From an uncultured Muribaculaceae bacterium (GTDB lineage: Bacteria > Bacteroidota > Bacteroidia > Bacteroidales > Muribaculaceae), in contig CAJUKZ010000005.1 in assembly GCA_910586995.1 (NCBI GenBank), positions 69,276-133,275 of the forward strand: a stretch of DNA of 64,000 bases, written 5' to 3'. Position 1 is the first letter of the stretch. Every line of letters begins with the position of its first letter. The notes under the pieces were generated by a model that saw nothing but the letters and a program-made list of their open reading frames with translations, was not told where the DNA came from and searched no databases. Positions 1 through 9,767 of this stretch are shown here, piece after piece. A program made the translations under genes and the position numbers.

Positions 1-755
1 ATCTTTACATCAAGATTCTTGCGGAAATCGTAGTCACGCAGATCTTTATTGACTTTCAATTGATCATAATAGCGCTCCTGTGCATCCTTGAACGCACGCT
101 GAATATCAGTCTCTGCCGATGGAGTCACCTCTCCTATGCTCAGGAATTTCTCCCGCAGTTCCTGAAAGCGCTGATATGTACGATTCACATTATCTGTATC
201 GGCGGCAAGAGCGAGAATCTCGTCCACGACAGCCTGCTTAGATTCCAGATTTGCAGCTTTAATGGCTTCCTGCTCCACAAGCCAAGCCTGTTTCTTTGCT
301 TTAATGGATGCAAGCACCTGGCGCAGTTTCTCCTCAAGTTCGTCTTCGGGAGCATCGGACTTTCCGGAGTTTTCTTCTCCAGCATCCTCACTCTGCTCAC
401 GCAAAGCCGACAACTCTGCATTCTTTATGTCAGAGAAATATTTTCTTAGGCGTGACACATCGTCGCGCCGAATGTCAGCGGCATCGCGGGCGGCAAGTTC
501 CTCGGCCATTGCAAGAACATCCTCTTTTGTGAGGTCGCGACGCTGCACTGCGTCAGCTTCCGCTTCCGACATTTCCTGTTCGGCCACAGCCTCGGGATCT
601 GCTCCCGTACCGGCCATGGTCTCCATGACTTCCGGCGAGTCGGCCGATTCTGTCTTTTCTGTTTGTGTCTCGCATGTGCCGGTTTCCGGTACTTGATTCA
701 AGTTCTGGTCCTTGGACTCCTGGGGAGTCTCTGTGGACTGAAGGCGCGTATCCAT
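1..755 (-). CDS. DUF349 domain protein, N-terminal part (gene runs off the left edge)
   Basis: The minus strand is open from an ATG at 755 to the window edge, giving about 251 codons. The first 95 residues are acidic, low-complexity and Glu/Thr/Ser-rich. After them comes a charged helical region with the pattern seen in DUF349 proteins, for example residues reading LREKFLSIGEVTPSAE followed by FKDAQERYYD. DUF349 proteins of Bacteroidetes are long, repetitive, probably helical cytoplasmic proteins of unknown function. There is no signal peptide or membrane segment in the visible part. A TAAATTTG box on the minus strand at 808-801 lies upstream and fits a promoter. The C-terminal part is outside the window. 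Confidence 0.75.
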   Translation of the reverse strand, partial: MDTRLQSTETPQESKDQNLNQVPETGTCETQTEKTESADSPEVMETMAGTGADPEAVAEQEMSEAEADAVQRRDLTKEDVLAMAEELAARDAADIRRDDVSRLRKYFSDIKNAELSALREQSEDAGEENSGKSDAPEDELEEKLRQVLASIKAKKQAWLVEQEAIKAANLESKQAVVDEILALAADTDNVNRTYQRFQELREKFLSIGEVTPSAETDIQRAFKDAQERYYDQLKVNKDLRDYDFRKNLDVK

Positions 756-800
756 ATATTATATTGTTATAAATAGCCTCTAAGGCATGCAGTAATGAGG

Positions 801-808
801 CAAATTTA
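801..808 (-). promoter_or_regulatory. Bacteroidetes -7 box for the DUF349 gene
   Basis: TAAATTTG on the minus strand matches the TAnnTTTG consensus and lies 45 bases before the start codon at 755. Confidence 0.55.
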
Positions 809-832
809 ATGAAAATTTCCAATAAAAATATC

Positions 833-877
833 CAAAGGGCGAAAAATTTGCGGATTTCACAAAATTTTCGCCCTTTG
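833..877 (-). terminator. Hairpin terminator after the GH2 gene
   Basis: CAAAGGGCGAAAAATTT pairs with AAATTTTCGCCCTTTG. The hairpin sits 30 bases after the GH2 stop codon and is A/T-rich at the base, so it could act on both strands. It would end the T9SS/GH2 transcript. Confidence 0.7.
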
Positions 878-908
878 TTGTTGCTTTTATTATAGCTTTA
901 CGCCCGAA

Positions 909-3431
909 CTATCGGGTCACAATCTCAACTTTAGCGCCTTTGACTCCGGGAGCAGAAGCCTCAAGTATTATTGTACCTGGAGTCTCTGAGCTTTGCACAA
1001 CGGCAGTCAACTGTCCGGCAAAAAGCGACATCTGAGGTTCATGGAAAAGTTCAAGCGACGAAGGATCGCCATTTGCAGCAGCACGATAGCTACCCTGTCC
1101 TTTGACGCGGAATTTCACCTTATGCGTTGCGTCCGGAACAAGATTGCCATCTTTGTCTACAACCTTAACATTGACAAAGGACAAATCCCGTCCATCGGCT
1201 GAAATCTCCTTGCGGTCAGGAGTAAGCACAAGATGATGCGGCTTGCCGGCTGTGCGCACTTCCTTCTCGGCCACAGGCTTACCGTCGCTGTCGTATGCCA
1301 CAACTTTCAGTGTACCCGGTTCATACTTGGTATCCATCCACATAAGTCGGTAACGCTTCTGCCGATCGAAGTTTTTCTCCGACTGCTCATTGGCTGTGCT
1401 GTCAATGTCTACTGACAGGTCCTTCTTCCGGCGTCCCTGGCTCTTGCCATTGATGAACAGTTCCGCTTCGGGATAGTTTGTGTAGACAAATACCGGTGTC
1501 GTCTCTCCCTCACGGCCGGGCCATGTCCAATGCGGGAGCACGTGCAGCGTCTCCTCATCCTTGTTCCAATGACTGCGATAAAGATAATAACGGTCCTTAG
1601 GTATGCCTGCAAGGTCTATGATACCGAACAGAGAGCTATGGCTCGGCCATTGGGTATAATATGGAGTCGGTTCACCGAGATAATCAAAACCGGTCCAGAC
1701 GAACTCACCCATGCAGAAAGGTCTGTCCTCATGCCAGATGAAATCATCCTCCGGCAGATTGGACCAGCCGCAGTGCTCCACGTCGTAGCCCGACGACTGA
1801 TGGTCTTCATAGACAGCCATAGCCTTGCGCTCTACAGGGAATTTGTAGACTCCACGCGAGCTTACTGTCGAAGCTGTCTCCGATCCAAGAATAAGACGCT
1901 GAGGAAGTTTCGCATAGTTGATATCATACTTGAAAGGACGATAGTTGAATCCGGGAACATCCATCACAGCCGCGAAATTATTGTTCACAACTGCATCCGG
2001 CGCATCCATACCCTGAGTCACAGTGCGCGTATTATCGTATTTCTTTACAATATTCTGAAGACGCAGAGCCGTCTTGCAATCGCCCTCGGTCCACTGATTA
2101 GGCACTTCGTTGCCGATGCACCACATAACTACCGAGGGATTGTTGCGGTAGTGGCGCACCACGTTCTCGAGGTCACGCTCCACCCATTCGTCGAAGAAAA
2201 GATTATAGCCGTTCTTACACTTGGCTTTGTCCCACTCGTCGAAAGTCTCCACCATAAGCATCATACCCATTTCATCTGCAGCCTTGACAAGCTCGGGTGC
2301 AGGCATGTTGTGCGATGTACGGATGGCATTTGCGCCCATATCCTTGAGGATGCGTATCTGGCGACGGATAGCAGCATCGTTGACAGCCGCACCGAGCATT
2401 CCGAGATCATGATGCTGGCATACGCCCTGGAATTTCACCTTGCGGCCATTGAGGAAGAAACCTTCGTCGGGACGGACCTCAATGGTTCTGATTCCGAAAG
2501 GCTGCTTATATGTATCGGTAAGTTCGTCACCACGATAAACATTCGTCACTACGGTATATAGCCTCGGAGTATCCAGATCCCACAGATGAGGATTTTTGAC
2601 ATTCAACACTGAAGTTGCAGTCTTGCCATCGAAAGCAGCTACATCCGACAGGGCCACGCTGCTTTTCGCCACCTCACGACCACATGGTGCAAGCACAAGA
2701 TTCTCGACACGGTAAGCTGAAAGATCCGCTCCATCAGGAAGTTCCACTTCATTCTCCACCACCACACGAGCCTTGTCGGTGCTCACCTCCGGGGTTGTGA
2801 CGCGAGTGCCCCACACGGGTAGATGCGCATCAGCGGATGTGGTGAGCAGATGGACATTACGATACAGTCCCGCACCGGGATACCAACGCGACGACTCAGG
2901 CAGATTCTCAAGACGGACAGCAATCGTATTTTTCTCTCCCTTCTTGAGCAGATCAGTGATATCGAAATAGAAAGTATTATAGCCATAGGGCCAGAATCCT
3001 GCTTCCTTACCATTTACATAGACACGAGCCTGACTCATAGCACCGTCGAAAACAAGTGTTGCCTTGCGACCATCCGTAAAGTCGGGAACTTCAACCTCTG
3101 TCCTGTACCAGCCAGTGCCTACAAAGGGCAGACCGCCGGTACGTCCGGCATGCTCCATCGCTTCTTTCTGTCCATCCTGGGCTATCGCTACTTTCTGCAT
3201 GTCGTTCTGCCAACTGAACGGGCCGTAGATGGCCCAATCGTGGGGCAGAGTCACGTTTTGCCAGGACGAATCGTCGTAAGAAGGATTCGCGAAATCAGGA
3301 TTATCATCCCGCGTGAATTTCCACCCTTTCTCAAGAGTGCGTTCCACGCGCGGCTGCGTCGTCGCAGATAATGCTATAGCCGACATCAAAAATACGGCGA
3401 GCGCAATGCAGTGCTTTTTCATGGAGTACAT
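909..3431 (-). CDS. Secreted glycoside hydrolase family 2 (beta-galactosidase-like)
   Basis: 840 residues with an N-terminal signal peptide (hydrophobic residues 8-22). The order is that of GH2 enzymes with a DUF4982 C-terminus: sugar-binding jelly roll (about 30-195), immunoglobulin-like domain (about 200-315), TIM barrel (about 318-600), then DUF4982 and a further beta domain. The barrel carries the general acid/base Glu442 in WCIGNEVP and the probable nucleophile Glu518 in ILGSETAS. It should remove terminal beta-linked sugars, most likely galactose, outside the inner membrane; the exact substrate cannot be read from sequence. It is the last gene of the T9SS run, but no T9SS C-terminal signal is evident. 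A second ATG at residue 4 gives an equally good signal peptide. Confidence 0.85.
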   Translation of the reverse strand: MYSMKKHCIALAVFLMSAIALSATTQPRVERTLEKGWKFTRDDNPDFANPSYDDSSWQNVTLPHDWAIYGPFSWQNDMQKVAIAQDGQKEAMEHAGRTGGLPFVGTGWYRTEVEVPDFTDGRKATLVFDGAMSQARVYVNGKEAGFWPYGYNTFYFDITDLLKKGEKNTIAVRLENLPESSRWYPGAGLYRNVHLLTTSADAHLPVWGTRVTTPEVSTDKARVVVENEVELPDGADLSAYRVENLVLAPCGREVAKSSVALSDVAAFDGKTATSVLNVKNPHLWDLDTPRLYTVVTNVYRGDELTDTYKQPFGIRTIEVRPDEGFFLNGRKVKFQGVCQHHDLGMLGAAVNDAAIRRQIRILKDMGANAIRTSHNMPAPELVKAADEMGMMLMVETFDEWDKAKCKNGYNLFFDEWVERDLENVVRHYRNNPSVVMWCIGNEVPNQWTEGDCKTALRLQNIVKKYDNTRTVTQGMDAPDAVVNNNFAAVMDVPGFNYRPFKYDINYAKLPQRLILGSETASTVSSRGVYKFPVERKAMAVYEDHQSSGYDVEHCGWSNLPEDDFIWHEDRPFCMGEFVWTGFDYLGEPTPYYTQWPSHSSLFGIIDLAGIPKDRYYLYRSHWNKDEETLHVLPHWTWPGREGETTPVFVYTNYPEAELFINGKSQGRRKKDLSVDIDSTANEQSEKNFDRQKRYRLMWMDTKYEPGTLKVVAYDSDGKPVAEKEVRTAGKPHHLVLTPDRKEISADGRDLSFVNVKVVDKDGNLVPDATHKVKFRVKGQGSYRAAANGDPSSLELFHEPQMSLFAGQLTAVVQSSETPGTIILEASAPGVKGAKVEIVTR

Positions 3432-3497
3432 TTTTTTGAATCTGATTTTAATTGACTTCTGTTGTTGATGTAATGGAGGAGAGGATGTAACGCATTT

Positions 3498-4658
3498 CTA
3501 CTTCTTGCGTCTGCGCACCGAACGGTTAGCTCCGGCTGAAGTTGTCTTAGGCTTTTTCTCCTTGACCTTCGACTGCTTTGCAGGCTTCCGCTGCGAACGC
3601 TGTACGCGACGGTTACGATCGGACGTCTTTTTGCTGTCTGAAGCCACTGCATCGGCCGTGGATGTGGAGTCTGCACCGGCTTCCAGAGCCTCACGGGCCT
3701 CACGGGCAGCAATCACTTCCTCGCGTGTTGGAACCCACAGGTTATCTTCAAATGTCGTCAGACGCTTCTGTATGCTGTCCTGCGCCCTGCGCAGATCGTC
3801 CGGATCCGGATAAAGCTGCGCCATAGAACGGTTTTTCAGGTTGCGGGTCTTGTATATGTCTCCCTCATAGAGGTTCATGGCAAAGAAATCGTCGAGCGTA
3901 CACGTGGGAAGATTGTTATCATCGTTGATGAATATCTGCTGCTGTGCAAGATAAGGACGAAGATCCTGCATTCGCATCCAGAACATCGGATACTTCACAG
4001 CTTCCCCTCCAAAATCACCGGAACGATGCAGCACAGGGCATATAGCCTCGATACGGGTGCGCATCCGGTTCTCTCTGGAGTCAAATTCCCATTTCTCGAT
4101 GATGTAGTAGCTGAGAACCTCGCCGGCAGGAACATCAGACGGGTCGATCTCAAATTTCGGATTGCGCTGAGTCGATCCCTTTGCATCAGAATACATGATG
4201 TGGAAACGATCGAGCACATCGCGCGGCTGCACTCTGTATGTATCGTTGAAGATCTCGCGTCCGTCAAGATACTCGTAGGCCGGGACGGTGTTCTGTGCCA
4301 GCAGCTTCATTATCACGCGGAAAAGATTTAACTGGCCGTCGATCTCATCCTCCGGATAATAAAGAGCCGCATTCTTGTCTTTGTCAAGATCTATCTGGCG
4401 ATATATCACACGCATCCACTGCAGCTCAGAATCTGAAGCAGGCTGCTGCTCATAGAATTGCGCCATACGCTGAGTGACACCCGGTGCAGACTGCTCGGCC
4501 TTGTTGCGGCCACCACGGCCACCGGTAGTATCGCCTCGCCTCACAACCGAGGAGGAAGACTGCGTGCCGCTGTTGGTCTGCGCATATGAGACCGCAGATA
4601 TGGCCAGACAGGCCACAGCCAGCAGCGTCCGCGATATTTTATTTGCTATGATTGACAT
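3498..4658 (-). CDS. gldN: T9SS/gliding motility protein GldN (PorN)
   Basis: 386 residues with a signal peptide ending near AVSYAQ. The body matches GldN/PorN: a conserved domain with WMRVIYRQIDLDKDKNAALY (about 81-100) and an internal YYIIEKWEFDSRENRMRTRI segment. In Porphyromonas gingivalis PorN sits in the periplasm with PorK, forming the ring that couples to the PorL-PorM motor. The C-terminal 70 residues are unusually Lys/Arg/Ser-rich and end in RSVRRRKK, a basic tail that looks poorly ordered. The gene follows gldM after 37 bases and belongs to the same operon. Confidence 0.92.
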   Translation of the reverse strand: MSIIANKISRTLLAVACLAISAVSYAQTNSGTQSSSSVVRRGDTTGGRGGRNKAEQSAPGVTQRMAQFYEQQPASDSELQWMRVIYRQIDLDKDKNAALYYPEDEIDGQLNLFRVIMKLLAQNTVPAYEYLDGREIFNDTYRVQPRDVLDRFHIMYSDAKGSTQRNPKFEIDPSDVPAGEVLSYYIIEKWEFDSRENRMRTRIEAICPVLHRSGDFGGEAVKYPMFWMRMQDLRPYLAQQQIFINDDNNLPTCTLDDFFAMNLYEGDIYKTRNLKNRSMAQLYPDPDDLRRAQDSIQKRLTTFEDNLWVPTREEVIAAREAREALEAGADSTSTADAVASDSKKTSDRNRRVQRSQRKPAKQSKVKEKKPKTTSAGANRSVRRRKK

Positions 4659-4695
4659 ATATGCTGTATGTGAATAATTGTTGATATGATTTTTA

Positions 4696-6258
4696 TCAGT
4701 TCACTGTCACTTCCATAGGCGAAAGATCTCGGGTGAGACCGTCTGGTCCTTTAGCCCTGATTCTTGATATAAAGAAGCTCTTTCCACGCGATAGACTGCG
4801 GAAGACCCGTTTCTGTCTTTCGGAGAACCGCGCACCGTCGCTTACTTCAGGCATAGCGTTGCCCATAGAGTCGAACGAAATGGTTTCGAACGAGATCACC
4901 TGGAACTTGGTATCGAGCAGTCCGTCATCTATGGCAGCCTCGAGTCCATCGGCTGCCATCAGAGCGGCTTTCGCAATGCCGGGGCGTCCACCTTTGTAAT
5001 GGTCCACATTGCCCTGTGCGTCGCGGAATGCAATATACGCTGTCGGATTAGGCAGCTTACGAACTCTGAACGTGGTCTGCGCCACAGTTGTCGCACGACC
5101 GTCGATCGTGGCTGTCACCGTGATCACCGCATTCTGACCCACTCCTTGCGGACGCGCTATCCAACTGTCGCCGCTCCGGGCAAGCGTACCGTTGGTCATT
5201 GTTGCGGAAATATCTTTCATGGCCACCCCCGGCACTGATATGCTCATGGGATTGTCGATACCGGCATACAATACGTTCATGAGCGTCGCCGATACCGTAG
5301 CCATCGGTTCTATGACTGTATAATCACTTTCGAAATCATGTCTTGTCACAGTGCCGTCGCCATGCGGAACTTCAAGATAGCCCTTGTAGGTGAAACTACC
5401 GGTTGATCCCACTGCCTGTTCGTAGACTTGCGACGGCAGAGCGTTGCCGTTCACATATACGACGGGACGGGCTGTCGTGTCGATGGCCGCGAGCACTATG
5501 TTAGCGATGTACTTTCCTCCTCGCATCACAAGGCGCGAAGAAGGTATGACAAAAGCGTTGAGTTCGTTCACCCTGACATCTCCTGCATCGACCTGCGAAA
5601 GCAATGTGGTGAGAGCCTCGCCTTCGGCATACAGTACGTCATTCTGCAATTTGGAAAGCAACGTAACCGCTGCCACTACCGGCTGGCTCTCGAACTTGGC
5701 TTCCTCCCAAGTCTGCGGGGCTACAGTACCATCTCTCTTTATGGGAGATGTATCGAGCGCACTTGCCACATTTGCCCGCTTCACCTCATCAGGGATAAGC
5801 GACAATATGTAGTCTCGGTAGTCATCTACCCGCAATCTGAGACCGGCCCCCTGATTGCGCCCGTTGGGAAGCATGATCACAGAAGATGCCTCAAGATCAT
5901 CGCGATTGATGATATTGCGGGGATCGCCATCAGCTCCATCCGCCTGACGGACTATGAGAAGCTTGACGGAATCAATCATATTGTACAACGCAGATGTGCG
6001 TCCGCGCACCTCTGCAGCCTTATCGGCCCACTGTCGTCCTTTCTCCGGATTCTGCGCTGCGAATGCTTCAAGCTGAGCCAGAATCATACTGTTTCGGCTG
6101 TCGACATTGTTGTTGGAGCGGCTAAGACCATCCTCCACCTGCGTGAACCCGTCGAGCACGTCAGACGAGACATTCAGCGCCAACATGGCCGTCAGCACTA
6201 TATACATCAGATTTATCATCTTCTGACGCGGCGACATTCTTGTATTGTTTGCTCCCAT
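4696..6258 (-). CDS. gldM: T9SS motor protein GldM (PorM)
   Basis: 520 residues, close to the 516 of PorM. One N-terminal membrane helix (about residues 15-33, MINLMYIVLTAMLALNV) precedes a large periplasmic region of helical and beta domains. GldM and GldL form the proton-driven rotary motor in the inner membrane that powers type IX secretion and, in gliding species, motility. It lies 29 bases downstream of gldL and just before gldN, the usual order. Confidence 0.95.
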   Translation of the reverse strand: MGANNTRMSPRQKMINLMYIVLTAMLALNVSSDVLDGFTQVEDGLSRSNNNVDSRNSMILAQLEAFAAQNPEKGRQWADKAAEVRGRTSALYNMIDSVKLLIVRQADGADGDPRNIINRDDLEASSVIMLPNGRNQGAGLRLRVDDYRDYILSLIPDEVKRANVASALDTSPIKRDGTVAPQTWEEAKFESQPVVAAVTLLSKLQNDVLYAEGEALTTLLSQVDAGDVRVNELNAFVIPSSRLVMRGGKYIANIVLAAIDTTARPVVYVNGNALPSQVYEQAVGSTGSFTYKGYLEVPHGDGTVTRHDFESDYTVIEPMATVSATLMNVLYAGIDNPMSISVPGVAMKDISATMTNGTLARSGDSWIARPQGVGQNAVITVTATIDGRATTVAQTTFRVRKLPNPTAYIAFRDAQGNVDHYKGGRPGIAKAALMAADGLEAAIDDGLLDTKFQVISFETISFDSMGNAMPEVSDGARFSERQKRVFRSLSRGKSFFISRIRAKGPDGLTRDLSPMEVTVN

Positions 6259-6287
6259 TGGACGGTTTGCTCGTGGATTCTTTTGAT

Positions 6288-7202
6288 TTATAGATTACCG
6301 GCGTCTGTTGTCTCTGACGAAGGTTTCTGCGCAGATTGCGCTGCGGCCTGAGCCATTGCCATTCCCGGATACATATTGATCGTCATTGCCGTGATCATGC
6401 GTTCATACACCAGATTTAGCTGCTGCATGTTGCGCGCCATCTTCTCGGCTTCTTCGCAATAACGCGCGCTCTGGCGGGCGGAGTTCTCGAACATATCACG
6501 GATCTCGCCGATACCCTTGTTCACACGGTCGATAGAGTCAAGCTGACCCGATACACTCTTTAGCTGGATCTCATATATAGTGTTTAGAGCAGCTATATTA
6601 TGGTTGAGGGCCTGCATCTGCTCCACATAGCCATGCGAATTACCGGAGATATTGCCTGCACTGTCGGTGATAGCCTTGTAGCTTTCGAGCAACGTGTCGT
6701 GTACCTTGTTAAGCTCGCGGGTAGTCTCCAGAAGGTGAGCCATCTCATCGGCAAGTTCCGGCGAGGCGCTTGCATATTGGCCGGAGGCAGAAGCCGACTG
6801 TACGGCAGGTGCTCCTGATACAACATGTGATCCTGAACTCTGGGCAGTAACTGCCTGCGGTGCGACAACCGTATGGCTTGCAGACACAGGCGTACGAACC
6901 ACATCCGGTGTCTCTGTCTCGCCTTCGGTATCTCCATCCTTGCGTAACGCCGGGAACACGTCTTCCCAGTTATATTCCTTCGGAGGACGGTCAAATGCTG
7001 TCAGGAGGAACATCATCACCTCAGTGCCCATACCTATGGACAGAAGTGTGTTGCCACCCGGAAGGTGCAGAATCTTGAACAGCGCACCCCAGATTACGAT
7101 AGCTGCGCCTATAGAATACGCGAAGTTGAAGAAGCGTTGTCCTTTCTCGCTTGCGATAAAGTGAGAAAGACCTTTACGGTATTGTTTGATTTTCTTGGCC
7201 AT
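6288..7202 (-). CDS. gldL: T9SS motor protein GldL (PorL)
   Basis: 304 residues, like PorL (309). Two membrane helices lie at about 26-44 and 51-68, separated by the KILHLPGGN turn. The second helix has a Glu (in GMGTEVMMF) at the position known in GldL to serve proton flow. After the helices comes a cytoplasmic domain with a Ser/Ala/Val-rich linker (about 105-160) and a helical C-terminus that ends Ala/Gln-rich. It is the stator partner of GldM, with order K-L-M-N preserved. Confidence 0.94.
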   Translation of the reverse strand: MAKKIKQYRKGLSHFIASEKGQRFFNFAYSIGAAIVIWGALFKILHLPGGNTLLSIGMGTEVMMFLLTAFDRPPKEYNWEDVFPALRKDGDTEGETETPDVVRTPVSASHTVVAPQAVTAQSSGSHVVSGAPAVQSASASGQYASASPELADEMAHLLETTRELNKVHDTLLESYKAITDSAGNISGNSHGYVEQMQALNHNIAALNTIYEIQLKSVSGQLDSIDRVNKGIGEIRDMFENSARQSARYCEEAEKMARNMQQLNLVYERMITAMTINMYPGMAMAQAAAQSAQKPSSETTDAGNL

Positions 7203-7258
7203 GTGATAGTGTTGGTGAAGGGTACAAAGTCGCCCTGCTTGTCAGAGCCGGATGATGA

Positions 7259-8704
7259 TTACTTCTTTGCTTTCTGCTGATTGCCTTTTGCGAAACCTAT
7301 CTGGGAACGCACGCAGCGGAAACCGATATACGAGCGCTGCTCATTCTGATATTCCCACATACGGATGTCGGAACGGATATTGTGGGCCACGTCTTTCCAA
7401 GATCCACCGCGCACGATCTTGCGCTTCATGCGGTAAGGATCTTCAATGGCGGCATCGTAGCGGTACTGGGGATTCAGGTCGCTCACAAGGTTGTCGATGC
7501 TCTCTGAATATGCGGTTGAGGTCCATTCGCTCACATTACCGGCCATGTCGTATAGACCGAAATCGTTGGGTGCGTATGTGCCTACCCTTGATGTGATAAG
7601 CTGTCCGTCGCGCATATAATTACCCTCTGCCGGTTTGAAGTTGGCGTAGAAACAGCCTTTATCCTCACTAAGCGGAAGCTCGCCATCCCAGGGATACATA
7701 TTTTCATTGACTCCGGCACGCGCGGCATATTCCCATTCCGCCTCGGTCGGCAGTCGGTAAGGTTCTATATATACGCCCTCCTTGCCAAGCGAGCGACGCA
7801 GGAAATCCGTACGCCAGTTGCAGAAAGCATTGGCCTGCTCCCAGCTAACGCCAACAACCGGATAGTCGTTATAGCCTCCGTGTGCAAAATACATTCGTAC
7901 ATAAGGTTCGTTATAGGCATTCTCGAAGTCGTTGACCCAGGCTGTAGTGTCCGGATATACGTTCACGATATAAGTATTGACAAAATCGTAGTCTCCTGTA
8001 AGACCACGGGTAATGGTCTGACGCACGATCTCGCCCTCATCATTAACGTAGGCTGTATCCTTAGAGATCACAGGCACTTCGGTTGGCGTCGGACGATCTG
8101 TATTGTACTCGCGGCGACGCGGATCCAGCCTGTTGCGCCGGCGAGCGGCCTCTGTGTGGTTGAAAGTCTCGTATCTGTAGTTCAGCTGAGTGCCATCAAG
8201 CTCCTTGACTCCTGTTATCGGATTTATACGGTAGACACTTTCTATAGCGCGCGCCTCATCTTCATTAGGGTTGCGCCAAGGTATAGCTTTTGCCCAGTTG
8301 AGATGCGGAGTCACAGGATTTCCGTCTTTATCCTCCTCTATCTTATACTCCTCATTGCCGCCAAAGGCAGGGTCTGCAAGACGCTCACGGATAATTGAGT
8401 CACGCACCCAGAATACAAACTGCTTATACTTGCTGTTTGTAACCTCGGTTTCGTCCATCCAGAATGCATCGACCGAACGCCCGCGGGCCGATGCCGGCAA
8501 ATTCCACGCGCTGTCGGCCTTCTGAGGTCCAAGCTCCATAGATCCACGGTCGACAAGCACCATGCCGTATGGAGTCGGCTCGGTCCACACCGTACCGCCC
8601 ACACCGGTCACTTCTCCACCATTAGCGGTATAACCGCCGGAGGCACAGGAGGCCAGCACTGCTGTCAGCGCTAATATAGGTAATAATTGCTTGAATATTT
8701 TCAT
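7259..8704 (-). CDS. gldK: T9SS lipoprotein GldK (PorK)
   Basis: 481 residues from the ATG at 8704. This start gives a clean lipoprotein signal with the lipobox ending LASC (Cys20). The open frame extends 52 codons further upstream, but that part has no signal-peptide character. The body is a formylglycine-generating-enzyme-like (SUMF1) domain as in all GldK/PorK: GVSWEQANAFCNW, YRLPTEAEWEYAARAG, DMAGNVSEWTSTAY and a C-terminal GFRCVRS. In this family the fold is structural. PorK and PorN form the outer-membrane-anchored ring of the T9SS. The gene starts 49 bases after porP. Confidence 0.95.
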   Translation of the reverse strand: MKIFKQLLPILALTAVLASCASGGYTANGGEVTGVGGTVWTEPTPYGMVLVDRGSMELGPQKADSAWNLPASARGRSVDAFWMDETEVTNSKYKQFVFWVRDSIIRERLADPAFGGNEEYKIEEDKDGNPVTPHLNWAKAIPWRNPNEDEARAIESVYRINPITGVKELDGTQLNYRYETFNHTEAARRRNRLDPRRREYNTDRPTPTEVPVISKDTAYVNDEGEIVRQTITRGLTGDYDFVNTYIVNVYPDTTAWVNDFENAYNEPYVRMYFAHGGYNDYPVVGVSWEQANAFCNWRTDFLRRSLGKEGVYIEPYRLPTEAEWEYAARAGVNENMYPWDGELPLSEDKGCFYANFKPAEGNYMRDGQLITSRVGTYAPNDFGLYDMAGNVSEWTSTAYSESIDNLVSDLNPQYRYDAAIEDPYRMKRKIVRGGSWKDVAHNIRSDIRMWEYQNEQRSYIGFRCVRSQIGFAKGNQQKAKK

Positions 8705-8753
8705 ATATCGGTAATGGTAAATAGCTTGTTTTCTTAAATTACGGCATGCACTG

Positions 8754-9767
8754 TCACATGATCCGTATGTTCTTATGGCGATGCTTGTTTTTATCGCCTT
8801 TGTTAAGTTTGACCCTGTAGCCAACAAATATCTCATGGCTACCGCGCGAAGCCCGCGCAATATCGCCGGTTGGATAATCGTAGCTGTAGCCCAGATAGAA
8901 ATTCCTATAATCCGCGGCCACTGTGGCGATCAGAGCATCTTTATAGCGGTAGCCGACGCCGAATGTCAGGAATTTGTTATATCTGACTCTTGCTGTCAGT
9001 TCCGATACCGTGAACGTGAAGTCACTCTTGACCATCACCGACGGCATCACTTCAAATAACGTATTTTTGATAGGAATATTGCTCCCGGCCATAAAATAAA
9101 AGGTGCGGCCTGCGGTAAATTCAAAGTCCTGTTGCGCCGACGAACCGGACGACGCCTCGCTGCTCAACGTGATCGCCGGCGAAGTAAGATGCGTCATCGA
9201 AACAGATGCCCAGAACCATTTATGAGTATACCATACACCTGCCGCGAGGTCAAAGGCATGGCCGCGCAGATCGTTGCGGGGGATTGCATCGTCGTTGTCC
9301 TCATGGTAGTCGTCATCACCGGGAATAAAGACATCCGAACCTTTGAAACTCTGGTCTATGAATCCTAACTGTATGCCGGGAGTAAGTTCTCCGCCGAAAA
9401 GTTTGAATCTCATGGAAAGTTGAGCGCCGAGACTCATGGTGCGGTAAAGACCGATATTTTCCTGATTCATGACAAGACCTACGCCGAAGTTTTTCTTGAA
9501 CAGACGCAGAGGCATGTCGGCAGCCATCACGATTGTGCGGGGGGCATTATCGATTCCGACCCATTGGATGCGTGTACCGCCCCGGACGCGCAGATACTCG
9601 GTAGAACCGGCAGCGGCCGGATTATAGTATGTCGGCATTTCATAATATTGAGAAAACTGCGCGTCCATCTGGCCGTAGCAATCAATACCGACGGCTATCA
9701 CTGCAGCGACAAACACCGATGCGAACCGTAACAAGCGCGTCATATGGACAGGATGTAGCCTCATCAT
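8754..9767 (-). CDS. porP: T9SS outer-membrane protein of the PorP/SprF family
   Basis: 337 residues with a signal sequence (about 9-33) followed by the family hallmark DAQFSQYYEMPTYYNPAAAG. The rest is beta-barrel-like with alternating hydrophobic residues and a YLGYSYDYPTG strand near the C-terminus. PorP/SprF proteins are outer-membrane barrels linked to the T9SS and to cell-surface anchoring of cargo. Its ATG overlaps the stop of porT in an ATGA arrangement, which suggests translational coupling; a start at residue 9 is also possible. It ends in basic residues (KHRHKNIRIM). Confidence 0.93.
   Translation of the reverse strand: MMRLHPVHMTRLLRFASVFVAAVIAVGIDCYGQMDAQFSQYYEMPTYYNPAAAGSTEYLRVRGGTRIQWVGIDNAPRTIVMAADMPLRLFKKNFGVGLVMNQENIGLYRTMSLGAQLSMRFKLFGGELTPGIQLGFIDQSFKGSDVFIPGDDDYHEDNDDAIPRNDLRGHAFDLAAGVWYTHKWFWASVSMTHLTSPAITLSSEASSGSSAQQDFEFTAGRTFYFMAGSNIPIKNTLFEVMPSVMVKSDFTFTVSELTARVRYNKFLTFGVGYRYKDALIATVAADYRNFYLGYSYDYPTGDIARASRGSHEIFVGYRVKLNKGDKNKHRHKNIRIM

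Noticed and set aside
8705..8860. 52-codon N-terminal extension of GldK
   Set aside because: It overlaps the end of porP, has no signal-peptide character, and the internal ATG gives a proper lipoprotein signal.
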